A DNA stretch of 64,000 nucleotides from Ignavibacteriota bacterium (GCA_019637995.1 JAHBUQ010000001.1:124001-188000); one strand, 5' to 3'; shown: positions 1-9,282, numbered from the stretch's first letter. Translations and numbers: made by a program. Notes: generated by a model not told the origin, from the sequence alone.

Positions 1-1319
1 AATTAGGAAATAAAAATGCTATTGCAAATAATCTCGTAAATATGGGATCATTATATTACAGTTTATCACAAGATACAGTGTTATCTAATATTAACGAGGG
101 AACAGAACTTGTAAGTTTAAACAAAGAAATAAATCTAAACAGCTCTCTTAAATATTTACTTGAATCTATCAAAATATATGAAGAAATTGGTGAGTTGCAT
201 TATAGATCGAACAATTATAAAATACTCTCAGATGCTTATACAGACAAAGGCGACTACAAAAAAGCTTTTGAAACATTTAAAGAATATAAAACCTTGCAGG
301 ATTCTGTATTTTCAATGGATAAACAAAAGGAATTTGCTAATCTTGATGCAAAACGTGAAAATGATATTAAAGATAAAGAAATCGTAATTCTACAGACGGA
401 AAAGAAAGCACAGCAGTTTCAATCTTATCTGCTTGGTGGCGGTGTGATTGTGCTTTTCGGTGCCTTCGGTCTTGCATTTATCCGTTTCCGAGAAAAGAAG
501 AAATTAAGCGATAAACTTGCGTTTCAGAAGTCAGAAATCGAAACTCAAAAATCTATCGTTGAAGAGAAGAATGAGCAGATAACTGCATCAATCACTTATG
601 CTTCCACTATTCAAAATGCCATACTACCCTGGAAAAGAACACTTGAAAATGCTTTCTTTGAAATTCTAATCTTTTACAAACCAAAAGATATTATTTCAGG
701 CGATTCATACTGGTTTCAGGAAGTTGACGGTATAAAGTTTTTGGCTGTTATTGACTGCACCGGTCACGGCATTCCGGGGGCGATGCTGACAGTTATTGCT
801 GCAACAGCCCTTGATGATGCAGTCCTTGGAAAAAGATTATCCGATACCGGACAAATTTTAACATATATGAATGAAAAAGTAACTGAAGTACTGAATCAGA
901 GATTGGTTGAGAATAAAATTCGTGATGGTATGGAGGTGGCTCTAATTGCTATTCATCAGGATAAAGTACAGTTTTCAGGAGCAGGTCGTCCGCTTTATAT
1001 GAAGAACGGAACTATGGAAATTATCAAAACGGATAAACGTGGTATTGCCGGACAAACTGAAAATGATATTTATCAGTTTACGTCAATTAATATTGAAAAA
1101 TCGGAAAATCTGATAATATACTTAACAAGTGATGGATTTGCTGACCAGATGAATGAATATAGTAAAAAATACAGTACAAAGAAATTTGTAGCATTATTGG
1201 ACTCAATTTCCGAAAAATCAATATCCGAGCAGCACGAAATACTCGAAAATGAATTTAACAGCCACAAAGGCACACGTAGTCAAATAGATGATGTAACAAT
1301 TTTGGGAGTAAGGATATGA
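1..1319 (+). CDS. TPR-SpoIIE phosphatase, 5' end missing at window edge
   Basis: The reading frame is already open at base 3, and the residues before the first ATG (base 42) continue a tetratricopeptide pattern, so the gene begins left of the window. What remains is the end of a TPR region, one transmembrane helix (about residues 127-147 counted from base 42), a coiled coil, and a C-terminal SpoIIE/PP2C-like serine phosphatase domain. The domain keeps the acidic metal-binding motifs: SGDSYW, the DCTGHGIPGA block, and TSDGFADQMN near the end. In this family the TPR part is a protein-interaction sensor and the phosphatase usually acts on an anti-anti-sigma or similar partner; no such partner gene is visible here. 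The stop overlaps the next gene's start by 4 bp (ATGA). The next gene is a close paralogue, so this is a tandem duplication. Confidence 0.85.
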   Translation, partial: LGNKNAIANNLVNMGSLYYSLSQDTVLSNINEGTELVSLNKEINLNSSLKYLLESIKIYEEIGELHYRSNNYKILSDAYTDKGDYKKAFETFKEYKTLQDSVFSMDKQKEFANLDAKRENDIKDKEIVILQTEKKAQQFQSYLLGGGVIVLFGAFGLAFIRFREKKKLSDKLAFQKSEIETQKSIVEEKNEQITASITYASTIQNAILPWKRTLENAFFEILIFYKPKDIISGDSYWFQEVDGIKFLAVIDCTGHGIPGAMLTVIAATALDDAVLGKRLSDTGQILTYMNEKVTEVLNQRLVENKIRDGMEVALIAIHQDKVQFSGAGRPLYMKNGTMEIIKTDKRGIAGQTENDIYQFTSINIEKSENLIIYLTSDGFADQMNEYSKKYSTKKFVALLDSISEKSISEQHEILENEFNSHKGTRSQIDDVTILGVRI

Positions 1320-3481
1320 GAAGCTTATTATTGAAAATAGCAATATATTTTGTAATTATTAATTCGTCACTGATATTTTTAAATTCTCAGCTTCAAGGAC
1401 AAGATTATCTTGATTCGCTCCTTGTTGAACTTCCAAATATGAAGGAGGATACTAATAGAGTCAATTTGCTTCTGGACATTGCTTATGAATATATTCAAAT
1501 CAATCCTGTTGAAGGTTTAGAGTATTGCGAGAAAGGAATTAACCTCTCAAAAAAATTGAAATGGCGCATCGGGGAAGCAAAATGCCTCGATAATATTGCA
1601 TTTTTACATTTATATGGTAAATCTGATTTCACAAAAGCCATTGAGTATTTTCAGGAATCAATGTCCATTTACGAAGAAATTGGTGATAACGAGAAAATTG
1701 CTGATAATTTTACAAATATTGGTACTATTTATGGTAAAAAATCAGAATATTCAAATGCTTTAGACAATTTTCATGAAGCACTAAAAATTTACGAGAAAAC
1801 CGGCAACAAATTAGGTATAGCAAAGAACTTTGCAAATATTGGAAACATCTACCAAAGTCTTATTGATAGTAAAAGTCAACAAAGAGATAATTACATCTCT
1901 AAATCAATGCATTATTATAATAAAGCCATTAAAATTTTAAACGAGATAGGTTATAACGATGGAGTTGCTCAAGTATATGGCAATATAGCTACAATTTTTC
2001 ACGATGACCAAAAATTTGATGAGGCTCTTGAGAATTACGAAAAATCACTTCAGTATTATAAAGAAAATGATAATCTTTATGGATTAGCACGAAATTATGG
2101 AAATATGGCGAACCTGTTTGTTGATACAAAAAAATATGAACAAGCCTTCGAGTATTATCAAAATGCTATAAAACTGAATGAACAATTATCCAACAAAGCA
2201 GACTTGGCTAATAATTTAGGCAATATTGGTAAACTTTACTCTGAAATTACAATTGACTCAGTATTAAATTCAATACCTGATAAATATTCAAAAATTTTCA
2301 ATGATAAGAAGATGAATCTTGAACTCGCCGAACATTATCTTAAACAAAGTATTGCAATTTTTGAGGAACTCGATATTAAAAACAGTCAATCATATTTTCT
2401 ACAAGATTTATCAATAGTATATGAACGTTTAGGGAATTATCAGGCATCTTTGGATGCTTTCAGGAAATATACCTCAATCAATGATTCATTATTTTCATCA
2501 GATATAGATATCAAGATTGCGACTATGGAAAAAGATAGTGAAATCAAACTTCTTCAAAGTAAGCAGGAAAAACGAAAATTAGAAATGTATCTGTTGTTGG
2601 GTGGTATATTGGTACTTATAACTGCATTAGTCTTCTCATATTTAAGATTCAAGGAGAAGAAAATGTTGAGTGAAAAATTGATAAAAAAAAATCAAGCTAT
2701 AGAAGAACAAAAGTTGCTTGTAGAAGAAAAGAACGAACATATATACTCTTCAATTCGTTATGCATCTACAATTCAGCATGCGATACTTCCGTGGGATTCA
2801 AGAATCACAAAGTCAATACCTGATATTTTCATCTTCTATAAGCCTAAAGACATTGTTTCCGGTGATTCCTACTGGTTTCAGGAAGTTGAAGGAGTTAAGT
2901 TCCTTGCAGTAATTGATTGTACAGGTCATGGCATTCCGGGTTCGATGCTTACTGTGATTGCTTCATCTGTTCTTGATGATGCAGTTCTGAGTAAAAAACT
3001 GTTCAATACTTCTCAAATTCTGACTTTTATGAATGAAAAAGTAACTGAAGTATTGAATCAGAAATTAACCGAAAATTCAATTCGGGATGGTATGGAAATA
3101 GCATTAATCGCTATCCATCAGGATAAAATTCAATTCTCCGGAGCAGGGCGCCCTCTATATATGAAAAATGAAACTATGGAAATCATCAAAACGGATAAGC
3201 GTGGCATTGCCGGACAAACCGATAATGATGAATACCAATTCTCTTCAATAAATATTGAAATAGCTGATAATATGATGCTTTATTTAACAAGCGATGGCTT
3301 TGCTGATCAGATGAATGAACAAAGTAAAAAGTACAGTACAAAGAAATTTGTAGCATTATTGGATTCTATTTCAGGAATGTCGATTTCCGAGCAGTATGAT
3401 ACTCTTGAAAATGAATTAAATAGCCACAAAGGGCAGCGCAGTCAGATTGATGATATAACTATTGTGGGGGTGAGGTTATGA
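1316..3481 (+). CDS. TPR-SpoIIE serine phosphatase, tandem paralogue
   Basis: The 721-residue protein has an N-terminal signal/anchor segment, about seven TPR units (roughly residues 40-400, with repeated N-IG-IY and A-eYy-kal patterns), a transmembrane helix near residue 430, a short coiled coil, and a SpoIIE-type phosphatase domain (about 490-720). Active-site motifs DCTGHGIPG and SDGFADQMN are intact. The phosphatase half is strongly similar to the upstream gene, while the TPR part is less so. This suggests shared output chemistry with different sensed partners. It overlaps the upstream stop by 4 bp and is probably cotranscribed and translationally coupled with it. A hairpin follows the stop. 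Confidence 0.88.
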   Translation: MRSLLLKIAIYFVIINSSLIFLNSQLQGQDYLDSLLVELPNMKEDTNRVNLLLDIAYEYIQINPVEGLEYCEKGINLSKKLKWRIGEAKCLDNIAFLHLYGKSDFTKAIEYFQESMSIYEEIGDNEKIADNFTNIGTIYGKKSEYSNALDNFHEALKIYEKTGNKLGIAKNFANIGNIYQSLIDSKSQQRDNYISKSMHYYNKAIKILNEIGYNDGVAQVYGNIATIFHDDQKFDEALENYEKSLQYYKENDNLYGLARNYGNMANLFVDTKKYEQAFEYYQNAIKLNEQLSNKADLANNLGNIGKLYSEITIDSVLNSIPDKYSKIFNDKKMNLELAEHYLKQSIAIFEELDIKNSQSYFLQDLSIVYERLGNYQASLDAFRKYTSINDSLFSSDIDIKIATMEKDSEIKLLQSKQEKRKLEMYLLLGGILVLITALVFSYLRFKEKKMLSEKLIKKNQAIEEQKLLVEEKNEHIYSSIRYASTIQHAILPWDSRITKSIPDIFIFYKPKDIVSGDSYWFQEVEGVKFLAVIDCTGHGIPGSMLTVIASSVLDDAVLSKKLFNTSQILTFMNEKVTEVLNQKLTENSIRDGMEIALIAIHQDKIQFSGAGRPLYMKNETMEIIKTDKRGIAGQTDNDEYQFSSINIEIADNMMLYLTSDGFADQMNEQSKKYSTKKFVALLDSISGMSISEQYDTLENELNSHKGQRSQIDDITIVGVRL

Positions 3482-3535
3482 CAGGAATTCCATGTACGAA
3501 GAAAACCCTTCATGGTATAGTTGAGAGGTTAGATA

Positions 3536-3561
3536 CAACCACACCCTAAAGGGTGCGGTTG
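3536..3561. terminator. hairpin between convergent genes
   Basis: A 12-bp inverted repeat (3536-3547 with 3550-3561, one mismatch, 2-nt loop) lies between the phosphatase gene and the convergent T9SS gene. There is no strong T-tract on either side, so it is a possible bidirectional terminator rather than a classic one. Confidence 0.5.
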
Positions 3562-3608
3562 ATTGGAGTAATATTTAATATTTTCTTGTTTGCAACAGTT
3601 ATTTATTA

Positions 3609-4556
3609 TCATTTAGTTAAAATGACTTTGCCTGACAAAATTTTGCCATTGATGTCAAGTTTGTAGATATAAGCACCCGGAGTTAAATTCCTTGCATTGA
3701 AGTTAAAGCTGTGTTCTCCTGCATTTAATTTGCCATCATGAAGTTGTGCAACTTCTTCACCTGTACTTGTACTCACAATTAACTTAACATCAGAAGCATT
3801 TTCAAGTATGAATGATAAATTTGTATTATCTGTAAATGGATTAGGATAAGCGTTAACTTTAATATTACTTTTCTTTGGAGCTGAGTTTGTCCCAAATTCA
3901 AACAAATCTTCCGGATTACTGTCGCATGAACCATTCCACATTAGTAGCATACCAATAAATTGTTTGTTCTTAGGTTCGTCACTTCTGCCTTTCATACCAT
4001 TTCCTCTTTTGCCTTTTCCGGGTCTTGCTGATTCATTACTATTAACGAAATGGTTTTCGATAATCTCTTTGCGTTCAGACTGCCATTTTTCGTGATAAGG
4101 CTTAGAATCTTCGAGTATTGAATTAATAATATTGTCATAATTTTTGAGTAAACTCTTAAGCTGAGCTGCGAAATATTCTTTCGAATCTTTCAGACCGCAT
4201 TTATTGGCGCAATCATTTCCCTGACCTTTCATTTTATTACCTTTGCGTGGTCTTCCTGCTTTGTCTGTATTGTTACCGGATTCTTTTCTGCAATTATCAA
4301 GACACTCTTTTTTCTCGGAAATTACTTTTTGTGCTTCAGCTCTTAACGCATGTAATTTCTGCAAATCTTCGTCACTCATAGAACTTTCGATTTTCTTTTG
4401 CCACTCAAACCATTGAGGACACACGTTTATTTTGTGATATTCCTGTAATTTTAATTTCAACTCTTCATCATGCATCCTTCCGCCAAAAATTTGAGCAGTT
4501 ATTGAAAACGCTGATAATAAAATTACAACCACTACTAAACTAATAACTCGCATCAT
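3609..4556 (-). CDS. T9SS-exported Cys-rich protein of unknown function
   Basis: The protein starts at a Met-Met pair behind AAGGA, giving a clean signal peptide (hydrophobic stretch ending SITAQ). The central part, about residues 25-220, is charged and helical, with a Cys-x3-Cys pair, another Cys-x3-Cys pair, and Gly/Lys/Arg-rich linkers. It loosely resembles periplasmic Spy/CpxP-like helical proteins, but I do not recognise the family. The last about 80 residues form a type A T9SS sorting domain: AYPNPF, a LIVSTSTGEEV strand, G-AYIYKL and a final basic strand ending VILTK. It is therefore expected to be secreted and surface-anchored. An in-frame ATG 15 codons upstream is less likely because it would bury the signal peptide. 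Confidence 0.75.
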   Translation of the reverse strand: MMRVISLVVVVILLSAFSITAQIFGGRMHDEELKLKLQEYHKINVCPQWFEWQKKIESSMSDEDLQKLHALRAEAQKVISEKKECLDNCRKESGNNTDKAGRPRKGNKMKGQGNDCANKCGLKDSKEYFAAQLKSLLKNYDNIINSILEDSKPYHEKWQSERKEIIENHFVNSNESARPGKGKRGNGMKGRSDEPKNKQFIGMLLMWNGSCDSNPEDLFEFGTNSAPKKSNIKVNAYPNPFTDNTNLSFILENASDVKLIVSTSTGEEVAQLHDGKLNAGEHSFNFNARNLTPGAYIYKLDINGKILSGKVILTK

Positions 4557-4657
4557 TTTTAAATTCCTTAATGTAAATACAAATATTATTTTTAAATTCA
4601 ATACTTAGACACAAGGGGTATTCAAAAGGTTTAAAATCATTCAAAAAAATGAAAATC

Positions 4658-4689
4658 TTTGTCTATGTGATAAAAAATGCTTATTTTTG
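4658..4689 (+). promoter_or_regulatory. Bacteroidota-type promoter of tRNA-Pro
   Basis: TTTG (4658-4661) and TATTTTTG (4682-4689) are separated by 20 bp, fitting the TTTG / TAnnTTTG consensus of the Bacteroidota primary sigma factor. The predicted transcription start is a few bases before the mature tRNA 5' end. Confidence 0.65.
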
Positions 4690-4700
4690 CTTTTTTGTTT

Positions 4701-4774
4701 CGGGATGTAGCGCAGCCCGGTAGCGCACTACTTTGGGGTAGTAGGGGTCGGGGGTTCAAATCCCCCCATTCCGA
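4701..4774 (+). tRNA. tRNA-Pro (anticodon GGG)
   Basis: The 74-nt cloverleaf has a 7-bp acceptor stem (CGGGATG with CATTCCG, one G-U pair), a D-arm with AGCGCAGCCCGGTAGCGC, an anticodon stem CTACT/AGTAG around loop TTGGGGT (anticodon GGG), and a T-arm GGGGG-TTCAAAT-CCCCC. The closing bases resemble bacterial tRNA-Pro(GGG). The 3' CCA is not encoded, so it must be added enzymatically. Confidence 0.95.
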
Positions 4775-4785
4775 CAAAAAATTTT

Positions 4786-4815
4786 AAGCAGGTCCTTAAT
4801 TAGCCTGCTTTTTTT
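4786..4815 (+). terminator. Rho-independent terminator after tRNA-Pro
   Basis: A 7-bp stem, AAGCAGG (4786-4792) with CCTGCTT (4804-4810), runs into a T-tract ending at 4815. It ends exactly where the first possible waaA ATG begins, which argues for the downstream ATG at 4831 as the true waaA start. Confidence 0.85.
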
Positions 4816-4830
4816 ATGAATGTCACTATT

Positions 4831-6117
4831 ATGGTAAGATTTTTATATATAAATATTATAATTCCTTTAGCCGATCTCATTTTTGGCTTTTTATCCATTT
4901 TTAGCTCAAAAGTGTCTGAGAGGCAAAGTCAGTGGAAAAATCTATTATTATTAATTCCCCAAAAAAAGAAACTTAGAATTCTTATACATGCATCATCAAT
5001 GGGCGAATTTGAGCAAGCTAAGCCGATAATTGAGAAAATTAAATCAAAATTTCCTGAGACAGAAATTATTGCATCTTTCTTCTCTCCATCAGGATTCAGA
5101 AATCAACAGAAATATAAAAAAATTGATTATTCATGTTATCTGCCTATTGATACAAAAAAAAATGCTGAGTATTTTGCCAAACAGATCAATCCTGATATAG
5201 CCATATTTGTAAGGTATGATTTATGGTTGAATACATTAACATCGCTTAAGAATATTGGTTCAAAGAATTACTTGGTATGTGCCACAAAGCCCTCAGGAAA
5301 ATTCCTTACAAATTATAAAATTGGCAATCAATATCTTCAGGAATGCTACTCACAGTTTGAATATATTTTTACAGTCGGTAGTGACCACAGTGATTTTATT
5401 TCACTTTTTTATGATAGTAAAAGGATTAAAGCACTTTCAGATACACGGGCTGACAGAATCCTTGATACGGTAAATATAGCCAAAAAAAATAAAATTTTAC
5501 CTGACTCTTTAGTTGGTGATGTATTTTTATTTATCGCAGGAAGTTCATGGACTAAGGATGAGACCATAATTTCTCAAGCCGTAAATTTAATCAATAAGGA
5601 TAAATTTATCTGTAGAGTAATTTACGTGCCGCATGAGCCGACTGAGAGAAATATCGAAGCAATAGAGAAATTGCATAATAAGGTAATTAGGCTAAGTGCT
5701 ATTTTGAATGAATTAAAAGTATTTGATACAGATATTCTAAAAAATAATTTGAAGGATGCTCATCTCGTTGTTGACAGTATTGGCAAATTATTAAAGCTTT
5801 ATGCCAATGCTGATGCCGCTTTCATTGGTTGTGGATTTGATGATGGAGTTCATAGCGTCTCAGAGCCGGCAGGATATGGATTATCAATTGCCTCCGGACC
5901 AAAAATTAATACGATGCCCGATGCCATCGAATTAAATAAGTTAGGAGGTCTGAAAATTATCAATAATTCAAATGAATTGAAAATTTGGCTCGAAAAAATT
6001 ATCAATGATGAAAATTACAGAAAGAAAATTAGTAAAATCAATGAAAATTACATTCTTAGAAATTCTGGTTCGTCAGAAAAAATTAGCGAAATTATACTGA
6101 AATCTGCTGTAAAATGA
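4831..6117 (+). CDS. waaA: Kdo (lipid A) transferase
   Basis: This matches the WaaA/KdtA family (GT30), which transfers Kdo-type sugars from CMP-activated donors to the lipid A precursor at the inner membrane. Visible features are the N-terminal membrane anchor (about residues 1-25), the HASSMGEFEQA motif with its catalytic Glu, PDIAIFVRYDLW, the GSSW motif that opens the second Rossmann domain, VPHEP, and the C-terminal FIGCGFDDGVHSVSEPAGYG donor-site motif. Length about 428 aa is usual. I chose ATG 4831 (MVRFLY...) rather than 4816 because the tRNA terminator ends at 4815. The three genes downstream make the amino-Kdo donor, so the acceptor reaction here may use Kdo8N. Confidence 0.92.
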   Translation: MVRFLYINIIIPLADLIFGFLSIFSSKVSERQSQWKNLLLLIPQKKKLRILIHASSMGEFEQAKPIIEKIKSKFPETEIIASFFSPSGFRNQQKYKKIDYSCYLPIDTKKNAEYFAKQINPDIAIFVRYDLWLNTLTSLKNIGSKNYLVCATKPSGKFLTNYKIGNQYLQECYSQFEYIFTVGSDHSDFISLFYDSKRIKALSDTRADRILDTVNIAKKNKILPDSLVGDVFLFIAGSSWTKDETIISQAVNLINKDKFICRVIYVPHEPTERNIEAIEKLHNKVIRLSAILNELKVFDTDILKNNLKDAHLVVDSIGKLLKLYANADAAFIGCGFDDGVHSVSEPAGYGLSIASGPKINTMPDAIELNKLGGLKIINNSNELKIWLEKIINDENYRKKISKINENYILRNSGSSEKISEIILKSAVK

Positions 6118-6166
6118 TTATTTTTGAATAAATATTTTGGATATAATACTAAAATTGGAGTAAAAA

Positions 6167-7363
6167 ATGCCCGGTTTTGAAATATTCGGTGAAGAAGAAA
6201 GAAAAAGTGTTTCAGATGTACTTGAAACCGGAGTTTTGTTTAGGTATGGATTCGATGCTGCAAGAAAAAATCATTGGAAAGCTAAGGAATTTGAATGCAG
6301 ATTTGCCGATTATATTAAATCAAAACATTGTCTGCTTGTATCGAGCGGGACATCGGCTCTTAGTGCAGCACTTGCAGCATGCGGTGTCGGCTTCGGTGAC
6401 GAAATAATACTTCCGCCATTTACATTTGTAGCTACCGTGGAAGGAGTTCTTATGGCTGGAGCAGTGCCTGTGTTTGCTGAAATTGATGAAACTTTATGCC
6501 TCGACCCTAATAAACTTGAAAATTTTATAACTGATAAAACTAAGGGGATACTGCCTGTTCACATGTGCGGCTCGATGGCTCAAATCGACAAAATCAAGGA
6601 AGTAGCCGATAGACATAATATAATGCTGATGGAAGATGCATGTCAGGCAACAGGAGCACATCTTGGAGGAAAATATGCCGGAACATGGGGTATTGTGGGC
6701 TGCTTTTCGTTCGACTCTGTAAAAACGATAACCTGCGGTGAAGGTGGCGGATTGGTTACTGACAATGACGAGATTTATCGCCGTGCCGATGCTTTCCATG
6801 ACCATGGTCACGACCATATAGGCAATGACCGTGGAAAAGAAGGACATGAGATTTTGGGTGTAAATATGAGAATTAGTGAGCTGAATGCCGCTGTAGGGGT
6901 AGCACAGTTATCCAAACTTGACAAGATACTTGAAATTCAAAGGAATAATCACAAACAAATTTCTGATGTAATCAAAGAATTTCCTGAAATAAAACTCAGA
7001 AAAATTCCTGATGAATCCGGCGATTCCTGCACATTTATATCATTTATTTTGCCTGCTGAGAATATTGCAAGAAAGGTCGCTAAAGAGCTTGCCGAAAGTG
7101 GAGTTGATGGTTCGTTCTACTGGTATGATAATAATTGGCATTATATTCGTAACTGGAATCATATACAAAATATGCAGACTGCTATGACTATGCCACAAAC
7201 ACAACTTTCAAACTTGAGAGACTATTCCAATCAGGAGCTGCCACAATCTGATGATATTATGAGCAGAACAATTTCAATGCTTATTAAACTCTCATGGACC
7301 GTCGAAGATTTAGACAAAAGATGCGAAAATATTCGTAAAGTATTAAAAGGAAACCTTCAATAA
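6167..7363 (+). CDS. kdnA: 8-amino-3,8-dideoxy-Kdo transaminase (DegT/DnrJ family)
   Basis: This is a PLP-dependent sugar aminotransferase of the DegT/DnrJ/EryC1/StrS fold. It has the SSGTSAL phosphate-binding start, EDACQATGA with the pyridine-binding Asp157, and Lys186 in SFDSVKTITCGEGG as the expected Schiff-base lysine. Length 398 aa is typical. On its own the substrate would be open, but it sits between waaA and kdsB, with an iron-type alcohol dehydrogenase following. That is the set known for Kdo8N synthesis in Shewanella, where KdnB oxidises C8 of Kdo and KdnA transaminates it. I therefore call it KdnA. GGAG lies upstream of the ATG. It ends on the first base of the kdsB start. Confidence 0.82.
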   Translation: MPGFEIFGEEERKSVSDVLETGVLFRYGFDAARKNHWKAKEFECRFADYIKSKHCLLVSSGTSALSAALAACGVGFGDEIILPPFTFVATVEGVLMAGAVPVFAEIDETLCLDPNKLENFITDKTKGILPVHMCGSMAQIDKIKEVADRHNIMLMEDACQATGAHLGGKYAGTWGIVGCFSFDSVKTITCGEGGGLVTDNDEIYRRADAFHDHGHDHIGNDRGKEGHEILGVNMRISELNAAVGVAQLSKLDKILEIQRNNHKQISDVIKEFPEIKLRKIPDESGDSCTFISFILPAENIARKVAKELAESGVDGSFYWYDNNWHYIRNWNHIQNMQTAMTMPQTQLSNLRDYSNQELPQSDDIMSRTISMLIKLSWTVEDLDKRCENIRKVLKGNLQ

Positions 7364-8103
7364 TGAAAGTGGTTGCATTGATTCCTGCTCGTTATGATTC
7401 AACAAGGTTTTATGGTAAAATGCTTGCAAGACTTGGTGATAAAACTGTAATTCGTCAAACTTACGAAAGAGCATCGGGTTTTGGAATATTCGATGAAGTT
7501 TATGTTGTTACAGACAGCGATTTAATTTATGATGAAATTGTCGGACACGGTGGTAAGGCATTAAAAAGTATAAAAAAACATGAAACGGGTACTGACCGGA
7601 TAGCAGAAGCAGCAGAAAATATCGAAGCAGATATAATTTTCAATATTCAAGGTGATGAGCCATTCATAAAGCCCGAACCATTGAAATTATTAATTAATGC
7701 TTTTCATGATAAATCGGTTGATGTAGCGACTTTGGTTCAGAAACTTGATGATTTTAATCATGTTAATGACCCGAATTATGTGAAAGTAGTTAAAGATTTA
7801 AATGATTTCATAATGTATTTTTCAAGAGCTACTATACCATATAATCGCGACAGTTCCGAAACAGCTGTCTATTATGAGCATATTGGAGTATATGCATTCA
7901 GACGTGATGCTTTACTCAAGTTTAGCAAGCTGAACGCTTCACCTTTGGAATTATTGGAAAAAGTAGAGCCAATCAGATTTCTCGAAAATAGTATGAAAAT
8001 AAAGGTTTATGAAACCGATTATATGGGCATTGAAATTGATACTGAAGAAGATTTAATAAACGCAAATAAATATTTGGAAACGAAGGGAATAGATAATGTT
8101 TAA
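7363..8103 (+). CDS. kdsB: CMP-Kdo / CMP-8-amino-Kdo cytidylyltransferase
   Basis: The protein is a 246-residue KdsB-type nucleotidyltransferase. It begins with the PARYDSTRF loop, and has VYVVTDSD, the ETGTDRIAEAA motif and the metal-binding FNIQGDEPF motif. It activates a Kdo-type sugar with CTP for transfer to lipid A. The gene order (kdnA - kdsB - kdnB with 1- and 8-bp overlaps) suggests that its natural substrate is Kdo8N, although enzymes of this family often also accept Kdo. Note PARYDSTRF in place of the more usual PARxxSTRLPGKPL, which may reflect altered sugar specificity. Confidence 0.9.
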   Translation: MKVVALIPARYDSTRFYGKMLARLGDKTVIRQTYERASGFGIFDEVYVVTDSDLIYDEIVGHGGKALKSIKKHETGTDRIAEAAENIEADIIFNIQGDEPFIKPEPLKLLINAFHDKSVDVATLVQKLDDFNHVNDPNYVKVVKDLNDFIMYFSRATIPYNRDSSETAVYYEHIGVYAFRRDALLKFSKLNASPLELLEKVEPIRFLENSMKIKVYETDYMGIEIDTEEDLINANKYLETKGIDNV

Positions 8104-9172
8104 GAATTTTAAATTAGTTGATAAAGTTGTATTCGGTCGTGGTTCGTTCAATCAACTTGATGATATATTGAAACCGCATAGAACTCAAAATTCACAAGGA
8201 ATGGTTTTCCTTGTTGACAATTTTTTTATAAATGATACAGCTTTTCTCAATCGTCTGCCGCTTCAGGTAAGCGACAGAATAATTTTTGCGGATGTTACAA
8301 ACGAGCCTACAACATTCTATGTTGACGAATTAACAGATTCGATAAAGAATTTTTCAGACAAACTGCCTGATGGCATTATTGGAATTGGAGGTGGCTCAAC
8401 TATGGATTTGGCAAAAGCAGTATCGCTGATGCTGACCAATCCTGGCTCAGCGGCTGATTATCAGGGCTGGGATTTGATAAAAGTACCTGCGATTTATCAT
8501 GTTGGAATACCAACTTTGTCCGGCACAGGTGCCGAAGTATCAAGAACGACTGTACTAACAGGTCCTGTAAAGAAACTTGGTATCAACTCAGATTTTACTG
8601 TATTTAATCAAATGGTTTTAGATCCTGAACTAATAGAAAATGCACCCGAACAGCAGAGGTTTTATACCGCTATGGATTGCTATATTCATAATGCAGAATC
8701 TCTTACAGGCACATATCTCAATGAATTTAGTCGTTCATTTGGAGAAAAATCAATGCAACTTTGTCGTGAAGTTTTTTTGGGAGATGCTGACAGAAAAATA
8801 AAAGATGATAAACTTATGATGGCGTCACTTTTTGGTGGTCTCTCAATAGCATATTCACAAGTTGGAGTTTGTCATGCACTTTCTTACGGACTTTCGTATA
8901 TCTTGAAATTAAGGCACGGTATGAGCAATGCTGTTGTATTCAATCAATTAGATGAGTACTATCCTGAGCATGTAAGTGAATTTAGAGAAATCATGGAGAA
9001 AAACAATATAGAATTGCCTCAGAATTTAACTAAAGATTGTACCGAAGATGAGTTTGAAAAAATGGCTGATATTTCACTTGTCCTTGAACCACTTTGGGAA
9101 AATGCCTTAGGAAAAAGTTGGAAAGAGATAATTTCACGTGAAAAAATTAAAGATTTGCTTAGAAAAATGTAA
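8096..9172 (+). CDS. kdnB: Kdo 8-oxidase, iron-type alcohol dehydrogenase
   Basis: This 358-residue protein belongs to the iron-containing alcohol dehydrogenase family. It has the NAD-binding GIGGGSTMDLAKAV motif, the TLSGTGAEVSRT motif, and the metal ligands expected from an Asp-x3-His pair (DCYIHNAES) plus two later histidines (VGVCHALSYG and LRHGMSNAV). In the Kdo8N pathway KdnB oxidises the C8 hydroxyl of Kdo to an aldehyde, which KdnA then aminates. It overlaps kdsB by 8 bp and ends the operon. The specific function rests mainly on the neighbourhood. Confidence 0.82.
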   Translation: MFKNFKLVDKVVFGRGSFNQLDDILKPHRTQNSQGMVFLVDNFFINDTAFLNRLPLQVSDRIIFADVTNEPTTFYVDELTDSIKNFSDKLPDGIIGIGGGSTMDLAKAVSLMLTNPGSAADYQGWDLIKVPAIYHVGIPTLSGTGAEVSRTTVLTGPVKKLGINSDFTVFNQMVLDPELIENAPEQQRFYTAMDCYIHNAESLTGTYLNEFSRSFGEKSMQLCREVFLGDADRKIKDDKLMMASLFGGLSIAYSQVGVCHALSYGLSYILKLRHGMSNAVVFNQLDEYYPEHVSEFREIMEKNNIELPQNLTKDCTEDEFEKMADISLVLEPLWENALGKSWKEIISREKIKDLLRKM

Positions 9173-9251
9173 TTTAAATTGCTTAATAAATAGAAATAAT
9201 CAGCATTTTGAATAAATATTTCATCATTTTTCGTTTTTTTAAAATTTTTAA

Positions 9252-9282
9252 TTGTGATTATAGTCTTATTTAGTTATATTTG
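9252..9282 (+). promoter_or_regulatory. predicted promoter of the DUF5714 gene
   Basis: TTG (9252-9254) and TATATTTG (9275-9282) with a 20-bp spacer match the Bacteroidota-type consensus. The expected transcript start near 9289 leaves a leader of about 50 nt before ATG 9340. Confidence 0.55.

Noticed and set aside
4816..4830. Upstream ATG as the start of waaA
   Set aside because: It follows directly on the T-tract of the tRNA terminator, leaving no leader; the next ATG matches the family start better.
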